Assembly (NCBI RefSeq): GCF_031157255.1 | Contig: NZ_JAVIFX010000030.1 | Coordinates: 1 to 64,000, forward strand | From: Bradyrhizobium sp. LHD-71 | Lineage (GTDB): Bacteria; Pseudomonadota; Alphaproteobacteria; Rhizobiales; Xanthobacteraceae | DNA: 64,000 bases | Direction of reading: 5' to 3' | Shown here: positions 27,081 through 36,228 of the stretch, one piece after another | Layout: every line of letters starts with the position of its first letter | How positions within the stretch are numbered: position 1 is the first letter of the stretch | Notes under the pieces: generated by a model | The model's input: only the letters and a program-made list of their open reading frames with translations | What the model was told of the DNA's origin: nothing | Databases searched by the model: none | Position numbers and translations under genes: made by a program

Positions 27081-27530
27081 ATGCGTTATCTTCACACCAT
27101 GCTACGCGTCCGGAATCTTGATGTCGCGCTCAAGTTTTATTGCGACGCACTGGGCTTGAAGGAAGTTCGCCGCGTCAACAACGAGAAGGGCCGCTTCACG
27201 CTGGTGTTCCTGTGCGCCCCAGAAGACGAACCACTGCTTGCGCAATCGAAGGGACGTGGACAGCCGCTCCTGGAACTCACCTACAATTACGATGAGGAGG
27301 ACTACGGCGAGGCCCGTTACTTCGGCCATCTCGCCTACGAGGTCGACGATATTTACGCCACCTGTTCCCGCCTGCAGAACATGGGCATCGTCATCAACCG
27401 CCCGCCGCGCGACGGCCAGATGGCGTTCGTCCGCTCGCCTGACCATCAGTCAATCGAGCTGCTTCAGAAAGGCGACGCACTGCCGCCGAAGGAACCATGG
27501 GTGTCCATGCCCAACACCGGCCATTGGTGA
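27081..27530 (+). CDS. gloA: Lactoylglutathione lyase / VOC-family protein
   Basis: A 149-residue glyoxalase I-type protein with two beta-alpha-beta-beta-beta units. Metal ligands are recognisable as His5 in YLHTM, Glu in ELTYNY (about 71), His in FGHLAYEV (about 86) and Glu in SIELLQ (about 132), the complete set for a metal-dependent glyoxalase I. It converts the hemithioacetal of methylglyoxal and glutathione to lactoylglutathione. Confidence 0.9.
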   Translation: MRYLHTMLRVRNLDVALKFYCDALGLKEVRRVNNEKGRFTLVFLCAPEDEPLLAQSKGRGQPLLELTYNYDEEDYGEARYFGHLAYEVDDIYATCSRLQNMGIVINRPPRDGQMAFVRSPDHQSIELLQKGDALPPKEPWVSMPNTGHW

Positions 27531-27743
27531 CCCCCGGCGATCCGGCAACCTCGAAGGCCTAAAGAGACCCGCCGGGCGTGATTTCCGGACAATTTCCCAC
27601 GCTTTTTATTGGCTCATGCTGCTTGCCGGTGCCGGCAAACGACACTATAGGTGGCCCGCGTCGCGACAAACTTGCCTCCTTTGGACGTTCGTTTGCTGCG
27701 GACGTTCGGCAAAAAACCGCACGCTCCTTTGCTGATTTCGCCC

Positions 27744-27819
27744 GCGCCCATCGTCTAGCGGTCCAGGACGTCGCCCTTTCACGGCGAAAACAGGGGTTCG
27801 ATTCCCCTTGGGCGCGCCA
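27744..27819 (+). tRNA. tRNA-Glu (anticodon TTC)
   Basis: A 76-base cloverleaf including encoded CCA. Acceptor arms GCGCCCA and TGGGCGC pair over 7 bp, the anticodon stem-loop CGCCCTTTCACGGCG gives TTC, and the T-arm contains GGTTCGATTCC. It is followed 62 bases later by the cold-shock gene. Confidence 0.96.
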
Positions 27820-27881
27820 GCAAAATCAGTAATAATGGGTGGGCGGCGGACTTGCCGCTGACTCGATTGGAGACGACGTTA

Positions 27882-28085
27882 ATGGCTACCGGTACTGTGA
27901 AGTGGTTCAACCCGACGAAGGGCTACGGATTCATCCAGCCGCAAGCGGGCGGCAAGGATGTGTTCGTGCACATCTCGGCGGTTGAACGCGCTGGCCTGAG
28001 CACCCTCAACGAGGGCCAGCAGATCGAATACGAAGTTGTCGCGAACCGCGGCAAGGAATCGGCGGAAAACTTGAAGGTCCGGTAA
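27882..28085 (+). CDS. Cold-shock protein, CspA family
   Basis: A 67-residue single cold-shock domain (MATGTVKWFNPTKGYGFI) with RNP1 KGYGFI and RNP2 VFVHI, ending in LKVR. It binds single-stranded RNA and DNA as a chaperone. GGAGA lies about 8 bases before the ATG. The frame is open upstream but ATG 27882 is the family start. A strong hairpin follows the stop. Confidence 0.96.
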   Translation: MATGTVKWFNPTKGYGFIQPQAGGKDVFVHISAVERAGLSTLNEGQQIEYEVVANRGKESAENLKVR

Positions 28086-28093
28086 GGCCATTG

Positions 28094-28119
28094 CGAAGAC
28101 CGATGAGTTATCGTCTTCG
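28094..28119. terminator. Hairpin after the cspA-like gene
   Basis: CGAAGAC (28094-28100) pairs with GTCTTCG (28113-28119), and the stem continues as GAT/ATC past a single bulged C. It lies in the gap between two convergent genes and probably serves as a terminator or mRNA-stabilising end; the T-tract is weak. Confidence 0.55.
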
Positions 28120-28211
28120 ACTTGATCCAACTAGACTGACACGAATTTCTGGCAGCATTTAACGGTCGCGCCGCCGGGCTGCCTTCGCAAATAAAACGAT
28201 GCTCAGGAACG

Positions 28212-28985
28212 TCAGCGACGCCTGCGCATCGCTTTTGCGCGTCTATCGTTCTGGCTTCGATTTCGACTTGCATGGCCCTTCCGCATTCGCGGGTGCTTTG
28301 CGTGCTCGAGCGTTGGCGAGGCGCTTTGTAACGCGCGATAGCGGACAAGCAACCGATCGAAACTTGCAAGCAGGGCCGTTTCAATCTCCGCGCGCTTCTC
28401 CAGCCGGCTTATCAGCATCGCCGCCGATTCGATCGTCGACAGCCCGTCGCTGCGCGGCTCGCGCCGCAATTTGCCGTAACGCGAAGGACGCGCCGGGTTG
28501 AGGAGAATGCGTCGGCACTTCAGCATCCACGGATTGCGCCACCACAAGGCCTTGGCCTGGCTCCATGAGCCGTCGAGCAGCACCACCCCCTCGAGGCCCC
28601 GCAGGATTCCCTGCTGCTGAGGCTCGACCTCGCCTTTCTTGTTGATGGCGACGATATCGACATCCGGTGCAAGGGCCGCCGCGCGGGCTGAGCCGAGATA
28701 GAGGATTGCCCAGGCGTGCGGGTCGGCCGGTTGTCCCAGCGCCTTGGCGAGGCTTGCCCATGACAGACCGACCTTCAGCGTGGCGTTCGCAAAGTGCAGA
28801 GCGGTCAGTCGCGCGGTACCGAGCGATTTGTCCTGCTCCTGTGGGTGCTGAAGGATCAGGAGTGCGACCTTGTTGTCGATCGGCTCGATCCCCTCGCAAA
28901 CGCAAAGCGACAGCTGCTTGCCGCAGCGCGGACATTCGGCTTCGGGGCCTTCGGCATCGCGTGGTGCGTCGGTCATCAGCAGCAT
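28212..28985 (-). CDS. DTW-domain tRNA-uridine aminocarboxypropyltransferase
   Basis: A 257-residue protein with an N-terminal zinc-binding motif CPRCGKQLSLCVC (about 18-30) and a DTW domain. The family's DTTW-type signature appears as DGSW (about 137-140), followed by AKALWWRNPWM. DTW proteins add 3-amino-3-carboxypropyl from SAM to a uridine of tRNA (TapT/TuaA). The last 40 residues are basic and rich in Arg, perhaps for tRNA binding. An ATG at 28976 is an alternative start. Confidence 0.85.
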   Translation of the reverse strand: MLLMTDAPRDAEGPEAECPRCGKQLSLCVCEGIEPIDNKVALLILQHPQEQDKSLGTARLTALHFANATLKVGLSWASLAKALGQPADPHAWAILYLGSARAAALAPDVDIVAINKKGEVEPQQQGILRGLEGVVLLDGSWSQAKALWWRNPWMLKCRRILLNPARPSRYGKLRREPRSDGLSTIESAAMLISRLEKRAEIETALLASFDRLLVRYRALQSASPTLEHAKHPRMRKGHASRNRSQNDRRAKAMRRRR

Positions 28986-29092
28986 ATACGGGGTCGAGGT
29001 GTCGCACTCAACAACATGGCCGACCGAGAACCATCCTTTCTCAGGGCAGTTGCGACTCTCCCCGCCTGCTCGCTAATCCTGCAGCAAGCCGG

Positions 29093-29740
29093 ATGGACCA
29101 CACGACGATGGACCCGAACAATCCGAATCCGGGATACGCGCGCGAGGCCGATGTGCTTGTCGACACCTGGGAGACGGTCTCCTTCGTTGAACTGCATCAG
29201 CCCGTGCTGCACCTGATCCCCGCCGGCCCCTGCAGCATTCTTGACATCGGAGCTGGATCGGGTCGCGATGCCGGGCATCTCGCAGCCATGGGCCATCACG
29301 TCGTCGCCGTCGAGCCGGTCGACGAACTGCGAACGGCGGCGATGACGCGGCATCCCTCCCCCCGGATCGCGTGGATCGATGACGGTTTGCCGGAACTTGC
29401 CACTCTAAGCCGAAACGAAACATTCGACCTTGTCATGCTCACAGCAGTCTGGATGCATCTCGATCCGCAGCAGCGCCCGCCCGCGATGGCAAGGCTCGCG
29501 TCCCTGCTCCGGACCGGCGGCCTGATAATCATGTCCTTGCGTCACGGACCGATGCCCGCAGGCCGCCGCATGTTCGACGTCGGAGTGGAGGAAACCCTGA
29601 CGCTTGCCGGAGCCCAACAGTTGCGTGCTGTCTTTCGTATGCGCGCCGCGTCGATGCAGCCGGCCAATCGGCGCGCCGGCGTGACCTGGACGCGGCTGGC
29701 GCTCATCAAATCGAACAGTCCTGTGTCGTCTGTTCCGTGA
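29093..29740 (+). CDS. SAM-dependent methyltransferase
   Basis: A 215-residue class I methyltransferase. Motif I is ILDIGAGSGRDAGHLA (about 47-62), motif II is VVAVEPVDELR (about 69-79), and further conserved parts are FDLVMLTAVWMHLD (about 110-123) and LLRTGGLIIMSLRHG. Acts on a small molecule of unknown identity. A second ATG at 29108 would shorten it by five residues. It is divergent from the DTW-domain gene. Confidence 0.82.
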   Translation: MDHTTMDPNNPNPGYAREADVLVDTWETVSFVELHQPVLHLIPAGPCSILDIGAGSGRDAGHLAAMGHHVVAVEPVDELRTAAMTRHPSPRIAWIDDGLPELATLSRNETFDLVMLTAVWMHLDPQQRPPAMARLASLLRTGGLIIMSLRHGPMPAGRRMFDVGVEETLTLAGAQQLRAVFRMRAASMQPANRRAGVTWTRLALIKSNSPVSSVP

Positions 29741-29894
29741 GGCGGTTGATCTGCACCGCTTTTGCGATGGCAGACCTGCAGCGCTGACTTTGGTGGCGCC
29801 TTGCCGCTGCGCCGGCGAACCATCTATCTTCCAATCGAGCCGGCAAGCAGGAGCTGCGCCGATTTCGCAACAACAGAGCTTAAGAGGACGCCCG

Positions 29895-30689
29895 ATGAAT
29901 CCGCCGATCAGTTCACCCGCCATCAAGATCGTCAGATCTGTTCGCGAACAGGTCAGCGCGGAAGAATGGCAAGCCCGCGTCGATCTCGCGGCCTGCTATC
30001 GCCTGGTGGCGATGTACGGTTACACCGAGATGCTGGCCAACCACATTTCGGTGCGGGTGCCTGGGACACAGGACCAGTTCCTGATCAACCCTTATGGGAT
30101 GCTATACGAGGAGATCGACGCGTCGAGCCTGATCAAGATCGATGTCGACGGCAATGTCATCTTCAATGCAAGCGATTACGGCGTGAATGCCGCCGGCTTC
30201 GTCATTCACAGCGCGATCCATATGGCCCGCCATGACGCGGCCTGCGTCGCGCACACCCATACCCCTGCGGGCATGGCCGTGTCGGCGATGGAATGCGGTC
30301 TCCTGCCGCTTGCGCAGACCTCGATGCGGTTCGTCCACATCGCCTATCACGACTTCGAAGGCATCGCCGACGATATCGACGAGCGCGAGCGCCTGGTAAG
30401 GGATCTTGGAAACCACGAAGCCATGATACTGCGCAACCACGGCCTATTGGTCTGCGGGCGCGACATTCCGGCCGCGTTCAACGTGCTGTTCCGCCTCGAG
30501 AGGGCCTGCGAGGTGCAGGTGATGGCCATGGCGGCCAATACCAAGCTGATCATGCCGTCGCAGGACATTCTGGAAAAGACCTACGACAAGATGAAGCCGC
30601 GACCGGAGGCCGCCAACCGCAACGGCAGCCTTGCCTGGCCCGCACTCCTCCGCAAGCTGGACCGGCTCGATACCTCGTATCGAAACTGA
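29895..30689 (+). CDS. Class II aldolase/adducin-family protein
   Basis: A 264-residue protein of the aldolase II fold. Metal-binding histidines are visible in AHTHTPAG (about 119-126) and in LRNHGLLV (about 180-187), with Asn in ANHISVR (about 46-52) and the phosphate- or substrate-binding INPYG. Members include fuculose-phosphate aldolase and ribulose-phosphate epimerase relatives; proteins of this sub-group are often annotated simply as class II aldolase. AGAGGA lies 6 bases upstream of the ATG. The frame is open further upstream without homology. Confidence 0.85.
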   Translation: MNPPISSPAIKIVRSVREQVSAEEWQARVDLAACYRLVAMYGYTEMLANHISVRVPGTQDQFLINPYGMLYEEIDASSLIKIDVDGNVIFNASDYGVNAAGFVIHSAIHMARHDAACVAHTHTPAGMAVSAMECGLLPLAQTSMRFVHIAYHDFEGIADDIDERERLVRDLGNHEAMILRNHGLLVCGRDIPAAFNVLFRLERACEVQVMAMAANTKLIMPSQDILEKTYDKMKPRPEAANRNGSLAWPALLRKLDRLDTSYRN

Positions 30690-30822
30690 TCTATCGACTG
30701 CGGCCCAGTCGTTGTGACTTGCATTGACGGCTCGACAGTAAACTCTGTCGGGCCGTTTGCTTTTCGCGAGATCGAGGAGTTGCGATGAGCAATCAATACC
30801 GCGCCCCCTCCTGATCTACTGC
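30687..30822 (+). pseudogene. Decayed copy of an hdeD leader and start
   Basis: This stretch aligns over about 120 bases with the leader and first codons of the intact hdeD gene at 43422-43547: shared elements are GACAG-N6/7-CTGTC, CCGTTTGCTTT/CCGTTCGCTTT, CGAGGAG(G)TTGCGATGA and AATCAA/GATCAA followed by ACCGCGCC. Here the open frame starting at ATG 30785 is only nine codons (MSNQYRAPS, stop at 30812-30814). The match fades at the 3' end of the neighbouring hydrolase gene. It is most simply the remnant of a lost HdeD paralog. Confidence 0.7.
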
Positions 30823-32663
30823 TTTTTCACCCGCAGCGGCAAAGCGACATGAGACGGCATCGTCCCACCGTGATGGAGCGTGAGTATCGGTGGGCGGCCA
30901 TGCGGAACTTGGACGTAGTGATCGCTATCGGCGCCCGCGATCGCCACGCGAATCCGACTTCCTTTTCGGAAGCTCCAGGAGACCGGCAGCAGCGCGATAC
31001 GCAGACGTTCGGGGCGGCCAGGCACGAGGGGTGCAGCATCCTCGCGGGTATAGCTGTGCGTCGGCCACGAGGTGCGATGATGCGGCGTGTCAACAGCGTC
31101 CTTGCGGTGAAGCGCGCGCAGGACGCCTTCGGTTACGTAGCGCTCACGGCCTGCGGCTTCGATTTCGGAAAGATAAACGTGCACGGCGCCGTCCGCCTCG
31201 CTTGAGGCGAGCCAGAATTCGGCGACGGCATGGCCGGTCATCTCGACATCCGCGTCCAACGGCGCGGAGGTGTAGCGCAGCAGCGCCGCGTCCCGCCCCT
31301 GCCAGTCGGTGTAGTAATCGCGGTTGTCGATCCCGGCGATCCGTTCGTAGCGCGTATGTTCACCAGTGCCGAAACCGAAGTCGGTCTTGTAAACGTCACT
31401 TCCGGCCGCGCCGCCGGCGCGGCTCAGCTCACCGTCCGTCGAAAGGAAGAAACGCGTTTCAGCCGCCTCGATCGGCGGCCAGGCGTCAGCCGCCCGCCAG
31501 GTCTCGTCATGCATGGTGAAATAGTGGATGGGCGCCTCGGCTCGCAGTCCGGTCTCCATACCGGCAAGATGCTCGTCGAAAAAGCGGAGCACTTCCGCAA
31601 GCACGACGAACTCAGGATCAACGCGATTGCGCCATGGTGAGACGTTCACGCGCGCGCCATGATCCCACGGACCAAGCAGCAGATAGCGGTTCGGGTTCGG
31701 TAGCGTGAGGTGCCGCGAAATTGCGCCGTTAGCGTAGCCAGCGCCATCCATCCAGCCAGAGACGGAGTAGATCGCGACGTCGGGCTTGATGCCGCTCATA
31801 TAGTGGTAGGGGCTGAACGATGACGACGAGAACGTCTCATCGTAGGGCAATGGCTGTTCCTTGAAGCGGAATTCGGTGATGAAGTCCGGCATATGAAAGT
31901 TGCCGACGTGCTCAGCGACAGCGGCGCGGCACGACGTTCCGTCGGGATCCTCGTCGACCGGGTGCGGCCCTTCAAGATTGGGATCGGCATAATAAGCGAA
32001 CTGCCGCAGGATCTCGCGACGATCGTGGTCAAGTCCGACCATCAGCTGATCATAGGTTTCAGCGAGCTGGTTGAGCAGGATGCCACCTGGATAGTAGTGA
32101 TCCGAATACGTGTCCCACACCGCGAAGAGTGGCGCGATTGCCTTTACGGCGGGATGGCCCGTGCTGGCCAGAAAGTCGCAGGCGGCTCCCAGGTAGGAGA
32201 CGCCGGTGGCGCCGATACGGCCGTCGGACCATGGCTGCGCCACGATCCAGTCGGCGATCTCGCGGTAATCTTCCCGCTCCCTCGGCGATCGAAAACTGTC
32301 GCGGGTGCCGAAACTTGCACCGGTTCCACGCACATCAACCACGACCAGCGCATAGCCGCGCGGGACGAACGTGTCCCGATACTTGCAGACGTTTGGGCTT
32401 GGCTCGACACCGGTCGCACCGGCCTTCACTTTGAAACGGCGATAGTAGGGCGTGAAGATACAGATCGTCGGGCAGCGCGGGCCGGCCGCGGCAGACGCCG
32501 GCGCCGTCGGCAGATAGATGTCGACCGCGAGTCTGCACCCATCCTTCATCGTGAGATAAAGCGAGCGCGGCGGCGCTGGAATGCCGTAGGCCGGCGGCCG
32601 GCGCGCGAGGTAAGCAGACGGCGGAACGCGCCAGGCGGCGCCTTGATCGTCACTGTCGGACAT
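30816..32663 (-). CDS. CocE/NonD-family serine hydrolase (S15-like)
   Basis: A 615-residue alpha/beta hydrolase of the X-Pro dipeptidyl-peptidase/cocaine esterase family. It starts its catalytic domain with DGCRLAVDIYLP (about 41-52). The nucleophile Ser lies in GVSYLGA, the Asp in the GWMDG region and the His in GPWDHGA; the C-terminal third (about 400-610) is the family's jelly-roll domain. It hydrolyses ester or amide bonds, possibly in an imported peptide-like compound. It is the last gene of the reverse operon, 30 bases after the CobW-type gene. Confidence 0.87.
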   Translation of the reverse strand: MSDSDDQGAAWRVPPSAYLARRPPAYGIPAPPRSLYLTMKDGCRLAVDIYLPTAPASAAAGPRCPTICIFTPYYRRFKVKAGATGVEPSPNVCKYRDTFVPRGYALVVVDVRGTGASFGTRDSFRSPREREDYREIADWIVAQPWSDGRIGATGVSYLGAACDFLASTGHPAVKAIAPLFAVWDTYSDHYYPGGILLNQLAETYDQLMVGLDHDRREILRQFAYYADPNLEGPHPVDEDPDGTSCRAAVAEHVGNFHMPDFITEFRFKEQPLPYDETFSSSSFSPYHYMSGIKPDVAIYSVSGWMDGAGYANGAISRHLTLPNPNRYLLLGPWDHGARVNVSPWRNRVDPEFVVLAEVLRFFDEHLAGMETGLRAEAPIHYFTMHDETWRAADAWPPIEAAETRFFLSTDGELSRAGGAAGSDVYKTDFGFGTGEHTRYERIAGIDNRDYYTDWQGRDAALLRYTSAPLDADVEMTGHAVAEFWLASSEADGAVHVYLSEIEAAGRERYVTEGVLRALHRKDAVDTPHHRTSWPTHSYTREDAAPLVPGRPERLRIALLPVSWSFRKGSRIRVAIAGADSDHYVQVPHGRPPILTLHHGGTMPSHVALPLRVKKQ

Positions 32664-32693
32664 GGGCGATTACCGGTTTCTGCTGACGAGGAG

Positions 32694-33749
32694 CTATTTC
32701 GACGTCACTGCGGGCGGCTCGACGGCTTGCGCGGTAAAAATTCCGGCGCTGCCGCCGTGGGACGACGGCCCGCCAAGCTGCGAGACAATCATGGGCAACC
32801 GCGGCGACAGGGCTGCGATCTCGGGTTGGTCGACGTCGCGTGCAATGATCACCAGAAACGAGCGTTCGTCATTTGCCGGACCCGCAAACGGGCGCGGCGC
32901 GCCAAATAGCGTTCCGACGCTTTGGACCAACGCACGCTGGGCATGTCCTTCCACCTGCACCAACCCTTTCACCCGCAGCAGCTTGTCGCCGCATAGGCCA
33001 GCCAGGTTGTCGAGCCACGCGGCGAGTTCCGCCCAAGCGACCGGCTGACGGAAGCGCGCCAGCATGACCTTGATGCGCGGGTGCGGGGCCGTCCTGGGCA
33101 TTTCCGTCCAACGTTCCGCCACTGCGTCGATTGGATCTCCGGCATGCACCGGCGCGAAGGCCGCCAATACCGCAGTCCTGCGATCGGGCGTATCTATAAC
33201 CTCCGCCAGCGGGTTGATCGCACGGACGGCCTCACGGGCTGCATGCAAGCCGGCTTCCGCCACCGCATCGCGCTTCGTCAACACGAGCGTCTGCGCCCCC
33301 GCCCACTGTGCAGCCGCTTCCTCGAACGCCGCCAGCTCCACCGCGCGCTCGCAGTCAAAGGTCGCGACGACGCCAACGCGCATACGCAGCGGCGCAAGCG
33401 ATGCGAGCGATCGCAGAATTGGTCCAGGCTTGGAAACGCCGCTGGTCTCCAGGATGATGCGGCGCAGCGGCTCGGCCGTGATCCTCCGCCGCGCCTCGAC
33501 CAGACTCTCGATTGTGCCGGCAAGATCGCTGCCGAGCGAGCAGCAAACACAGCCGTTGCTCAAGAGCGAGATCGGAACGTCGTTCGCGCCTTCCGCGAGG
33601 ATGGCCCCATCGAGTCCGATCTCTCCGACTTCGTTGACAATGACTGCCGTGTCTGCGGCTTCCGGCTGCGCAAGAAAATCGCGCAGCAGTGTCGTCTTGC
33701 CGCTTCCAAGAAAGCCGGTCAGGACAAAAAAATCAGGCCCGCCGCTCAT
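32694..33749 (-). CDS. COG0523/CobW-family GTPase (metal chaperone type)
   Basis: A 351-residue P-loop GTPase. It has Walker A GFLGSGKTT (12-20), the metal-binding GCVCC motif (about 65-69), ETSG as the Walker B region and TKRD as a guanine-specificity motif, with a CobW C-terminal domain (about 225-340). Such proteins deliver zinc, cobalt or other metals to client enzymes. ATG 33749 lies inside the end of the amidohydrolase gene (17-base overlap) with AAAGGA upstream, so the two are translationally coupled. The simplest reading is that it loads metal into that amidohydrolase. Confidence 0.88.
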   Translation of the reverse strand: MSGGPDFFVLTGFLGSGKTTLLRDFLAQPEAADTAVIVNEVGEIGLDGAILAEGANDVPISLLSNGCVCCSLGSDLAGTIESLVEARRRITAEPLRRIILETSGVSKPGPILRSLASLAPLRMRVGVVATFDCERAVELAAFEEAAAQWAGAQTLVLTKRDAVAEAGLHAAREAVRAINPLAEVIDTPDRRTAVLAAFAPVHAGDPIDAVAERWTEMPRTAPHPRIKVMLARFRQPVAWAELAAWLDNLAGLCGDKLLRVKGLVQVEGHAQRALVQSVGTLFGAPRPFAGPANDERSFLVIIARDVDQPEIAALSPRLPMIVSQLGGPSSHGGSAGIFTAQAVEPPAVTSK

Positions 33750-35358
33750 GTTTGGTGTCCTTTGCGCCGACGTCTTCGGCAAAGCTCGCCGCCACCATCT
33801 CGCGCACATCGGCGAGCAGCTCGTCCACGTCGTAGATAACGCCATCCTTGATCGTATAGCGCAAGGCGCGATGCCACTCAGGCTTGCGTGTCTCGTCGTT
33901 CAAGCGCAGGGCGCCGGTGCCGTACAGCAGTTTAAAGTCATCGAGCGGATTGTGATCGAGCACCAAAAGATCGGCGCGCTTGCCGACGTCGATGCTGCCA
34001 ATCTCGTCTGAAAGGCCGATTAGCTCGGCTCCCTGCGAGGTCGCCGCTCGCAGGACTTCAAGCGGATGGAAGCCGGCTTCCTGCAAGAGCTCCAACTCGC
34101 GCACATAGCCAAATCCGAAGATCTGGAAGATGAACCCGGAGTCGCTGCCAGTGCAGACCCGGCCGCCGCGGTTCTTGTACTCGTTGATGAACTGCATCCA
34201 CAGCCGGTAGTTCTCTTTCCAGTCGATCTCGTTGGCCGTGGACCAACGGTACCAGTAGGCGCCGTGGCCGCCACGCTGTGGCTGGAAATATTCCCACATG
34301 GACTTCCAGGTGTATTCCTTATGCCAGTCGGCTTGCCGCGCGCGCATGAGGTCGCGATTGGCGTCATAGATCGTGAAGGTCGGCACGAACGTGAAATCGA
34401 GCGCGAGAAATGCTTCCAGCACCTCGTTCCATTTCGCACTTCCCGGCTTGGCTGCCTGCTTGAAGGTCTGGCCTGCAAAGGCAAAGCGGAAGTACTCGTC
34501 GTTGTAGTCGTAGTCGGTGGAATAGTCCTGGATGATCCGGCTTTCGAACAACGCTTCCGGCAGACCGTAATAATGCTCCGCGCTGGTGAGCCCCCATTTC
34601 GCGCTGGTCAGCGCGTTCATCTCCGTCACAGCTGTCTGCGCGTGGTGGCAGCCGGAACGCAAGCCGAGCTTGCCGCACTCGTCGAGCGCCGCCTCCATGA
34701 TGGCGGGCGGTGCGCCGAAGAATTTCACACCGTCGGCGCCGCGAGCCTTGATCCGCCGCAACCATTCACGCGCCTGCTCGGGCGTGTGGATCGTCTTCAG
34801 CCGATCGTTGACCGCCGGGAAATAAGCGTAAGCGAGCAGCCGCGGCGCCGCGATCTTGTTCTCGGCCGACAACGCCTTCTGGTTCAGCATCCAGCCGAGG
34901 CCGTTGAACGAGCCCATCTCGCGCACGGTGGTGACGCCGTGCGCGAGCCACAGCTTGTAGACATAGTCGACCGGCGGCACCCAGCCATTGAGCGCATGAT
35001 AGGCAACGCCGGCGTGCGCATGACAGTCGATGAAGCCGGGCGTCACGTACTTGCCGTGACAGTCGATCTCGTGGTCACCGGGCGCCGGCCGGCGTTCGGG
35101 CTTGATCGGTATCTTGGGCGTTCCGACTTTCTTGATCTGGGTGATCCGCCCTTCTTCCACGACGATGTCCATCGGACCCAGCGGTGGCGCGCCGGTACCG
35201 CTGATCACGGTCGCTCCACGCAGCACGAGCCGCTTGAACGGACCGCTGCCGCGGTTCCGGCTGGTCGCGGCCTGCACCGGCGGCATCCCCGCCTTGGTGT
35301 TCTCAGCGGTCAACTCGTCGCCTGCTTCAGCGTTGGCGGGCACCACTTGATCAACCAT
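33733..35358 (-). CDS. Metal-dependent amidohydrolase
   Basis: A 541-residue amidohydrolase-superfamily enzyme related to imidazolonepropionase and other cyclic-amide or peptide hydrolases. Metal ligands include the HAH pair at 113-115 in DCHAHAG, a possible bridging Lys212 in VKFF, histidines at 238-239 and the Asp of CTGSDSG. The first 40 residues are a polar extension without a signal, so it is probably cytoplasmic. It follows the ABC permease after 42 bases and overlaps the CobW-type GTPase gene. The substrate is likely an amide or cyclic amide brought in by the importer. Confidence 0.87.
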   Translation of the reverse strand: MVDQVVPANAEAGDELTAENTKAGMPPVQAATSRNRGSGPFKRLVLRGATVISGTGAPPLGPMDIVVEEGRITQIKKVGTPKIPIKPERRPAPGDHEIDCHGKYVTPGFIDCHAHAGVAYHALNGWVPPVDYVYKLWLAHGVTTVREMGSFNGLGWMLNQKALSAENKIAAPRLLAYAYFPAVNDRLKTIHTPEQAREWLRRIKARGADGVKFFGAPPAIMEAALDECGKLGLRSGCHHAQTAVTEMNALTSAKWGLTSAEHYYGLPEALFESRIIQDYSTDYDYNDEYFRFAFAGQTFKQAAKPGSAKWNEVLEAFLALDFTFVPTFTIYDANRDLMRARQADWHKEYTWKSMWEYFQPQRGGHGAYWYRWSTANEIDWKENYRLWMQFINEYKNRGGRVCTGSDSGFIFQIFGFGYVRELELLQEAGFHPLEVLRAATSQGAELIGLSDEIGSIDVGKRADLLVLDHNPLDDFKLLYGTGALRLNDETRKPEWHRALRYTIKDGVIYDVDELLADVREMVAASFAEDVGAKDTKHERRA

Positions 35359-35400
35359 CTTGAAGTCTCCGAACGAGAGGACAGGGTAAAAGGAATGCGG

Positions 35401-36228
35401 TCATCCGCGATAGCGGCGGCTCAGGGCCATACTGCCGATGACCGTGAGAACGAGCGTCGCGACCAGCAGGATGAAAGCGAGCGCCGCGCCGAAGGGCCAG
35501 TTGTTGCCGCGCACGAACTGGTCGTAGACGGCCGGCGCCATCATCTTGAACTGCGGCCCGCCGAGCAACAGCGGCGTCGCATAGGCGTTCATGCAGAGGA
35601 TGAATACCAGCACGCTGCCGGCCGCCACGCCTGGAAGCGATAGCGGCAGGACCACGCGGCGGAAGACAGTCGATGCGGTCGCGCCGAGGTTGGCTGCGGC
35701 CTCCTCCGCCTGCCGCGGGATGCTCTCGATCACCGCCGCGAGCGTCAGCACCATATAGGGCAACACGACGGCAGTGATGCCGACGATGACGGCGCCCGGC
35801 GTGTAGAGCAGTTGCAGCGGCCCGCTGGTGAGATGCAGCGCCCGCAATGCGGCGTTGATGCCGCCCTCGTTTCCGAGCAGCGCCATCCAGCCGGCCGAGC
35901 GCACGACGTTGCCCACCAGCAGTGGCAGTAACGTCAGGATGGTGGCGATGCTCTTGCGGTTGCTTTCCATGCGGGCGAGCCAATAGGCCGCCGGAAAGCC
36001 GAGTAGAACGGTGAGCACCGTGCACAGGAATGCGACGCCGAGCGTGGTCGCCAACACCTGCTGATAGTAGGGATCGGCGACCGCCCGGATGTAGTTCTCC
36101 GCCGTGAAGGCCTCCACCATCAGCTCGGTCGGGCTGTAATGGTTGAGCGAAATCCGTGCGAGCAGCGCCATCGGCGCCACCAGCAGCGTGAAGACCAGGA
36201 GCGCGGCAGGGAGAACGAGCGCAGCCAT
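35401..36228 (-). CDS. ABC importer permease (PotB-like)
   Basis: A 275-residue inner-membrane permease with about six segments, the first at residues 2-24, and an EAA loop at about 170-190 (EEAAANLGATASTVFRR region). Its ATG overlaps the binding-protein stop as TGATG. It pairs with the permease encoded at the head of the operon. Confidence 0.9.
   Translation of the reverse strand: MAALVLPAALLVFTLLVAPMALLARISLNHYSPTELMVEAFTAENYIRAVADPYYQQVLATTLGVAFLCTVLTVLLGFPAAYWLARMESNRKSIATILTLLPLLVGNVVRSAGWMALLGNEGGINAALRALHLTSGPLQLLYTPGAVIVGITAVVLPYMVLTLAAVIESIPRQAEEAAANLGATASTVFRRVVLPLSLPGVAAGSVLVFILCMNAYATPLLLGGPQFKMMAPAVYDQFVRGNNWPFGAALAFILLVATLVLTVIGSMALSRRYRG

Noticed and set aside
27578-27832. Open frame spanning tRNA-Glu
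   Set aside because: It runs through the tRNA cloverleaf and has no homology.
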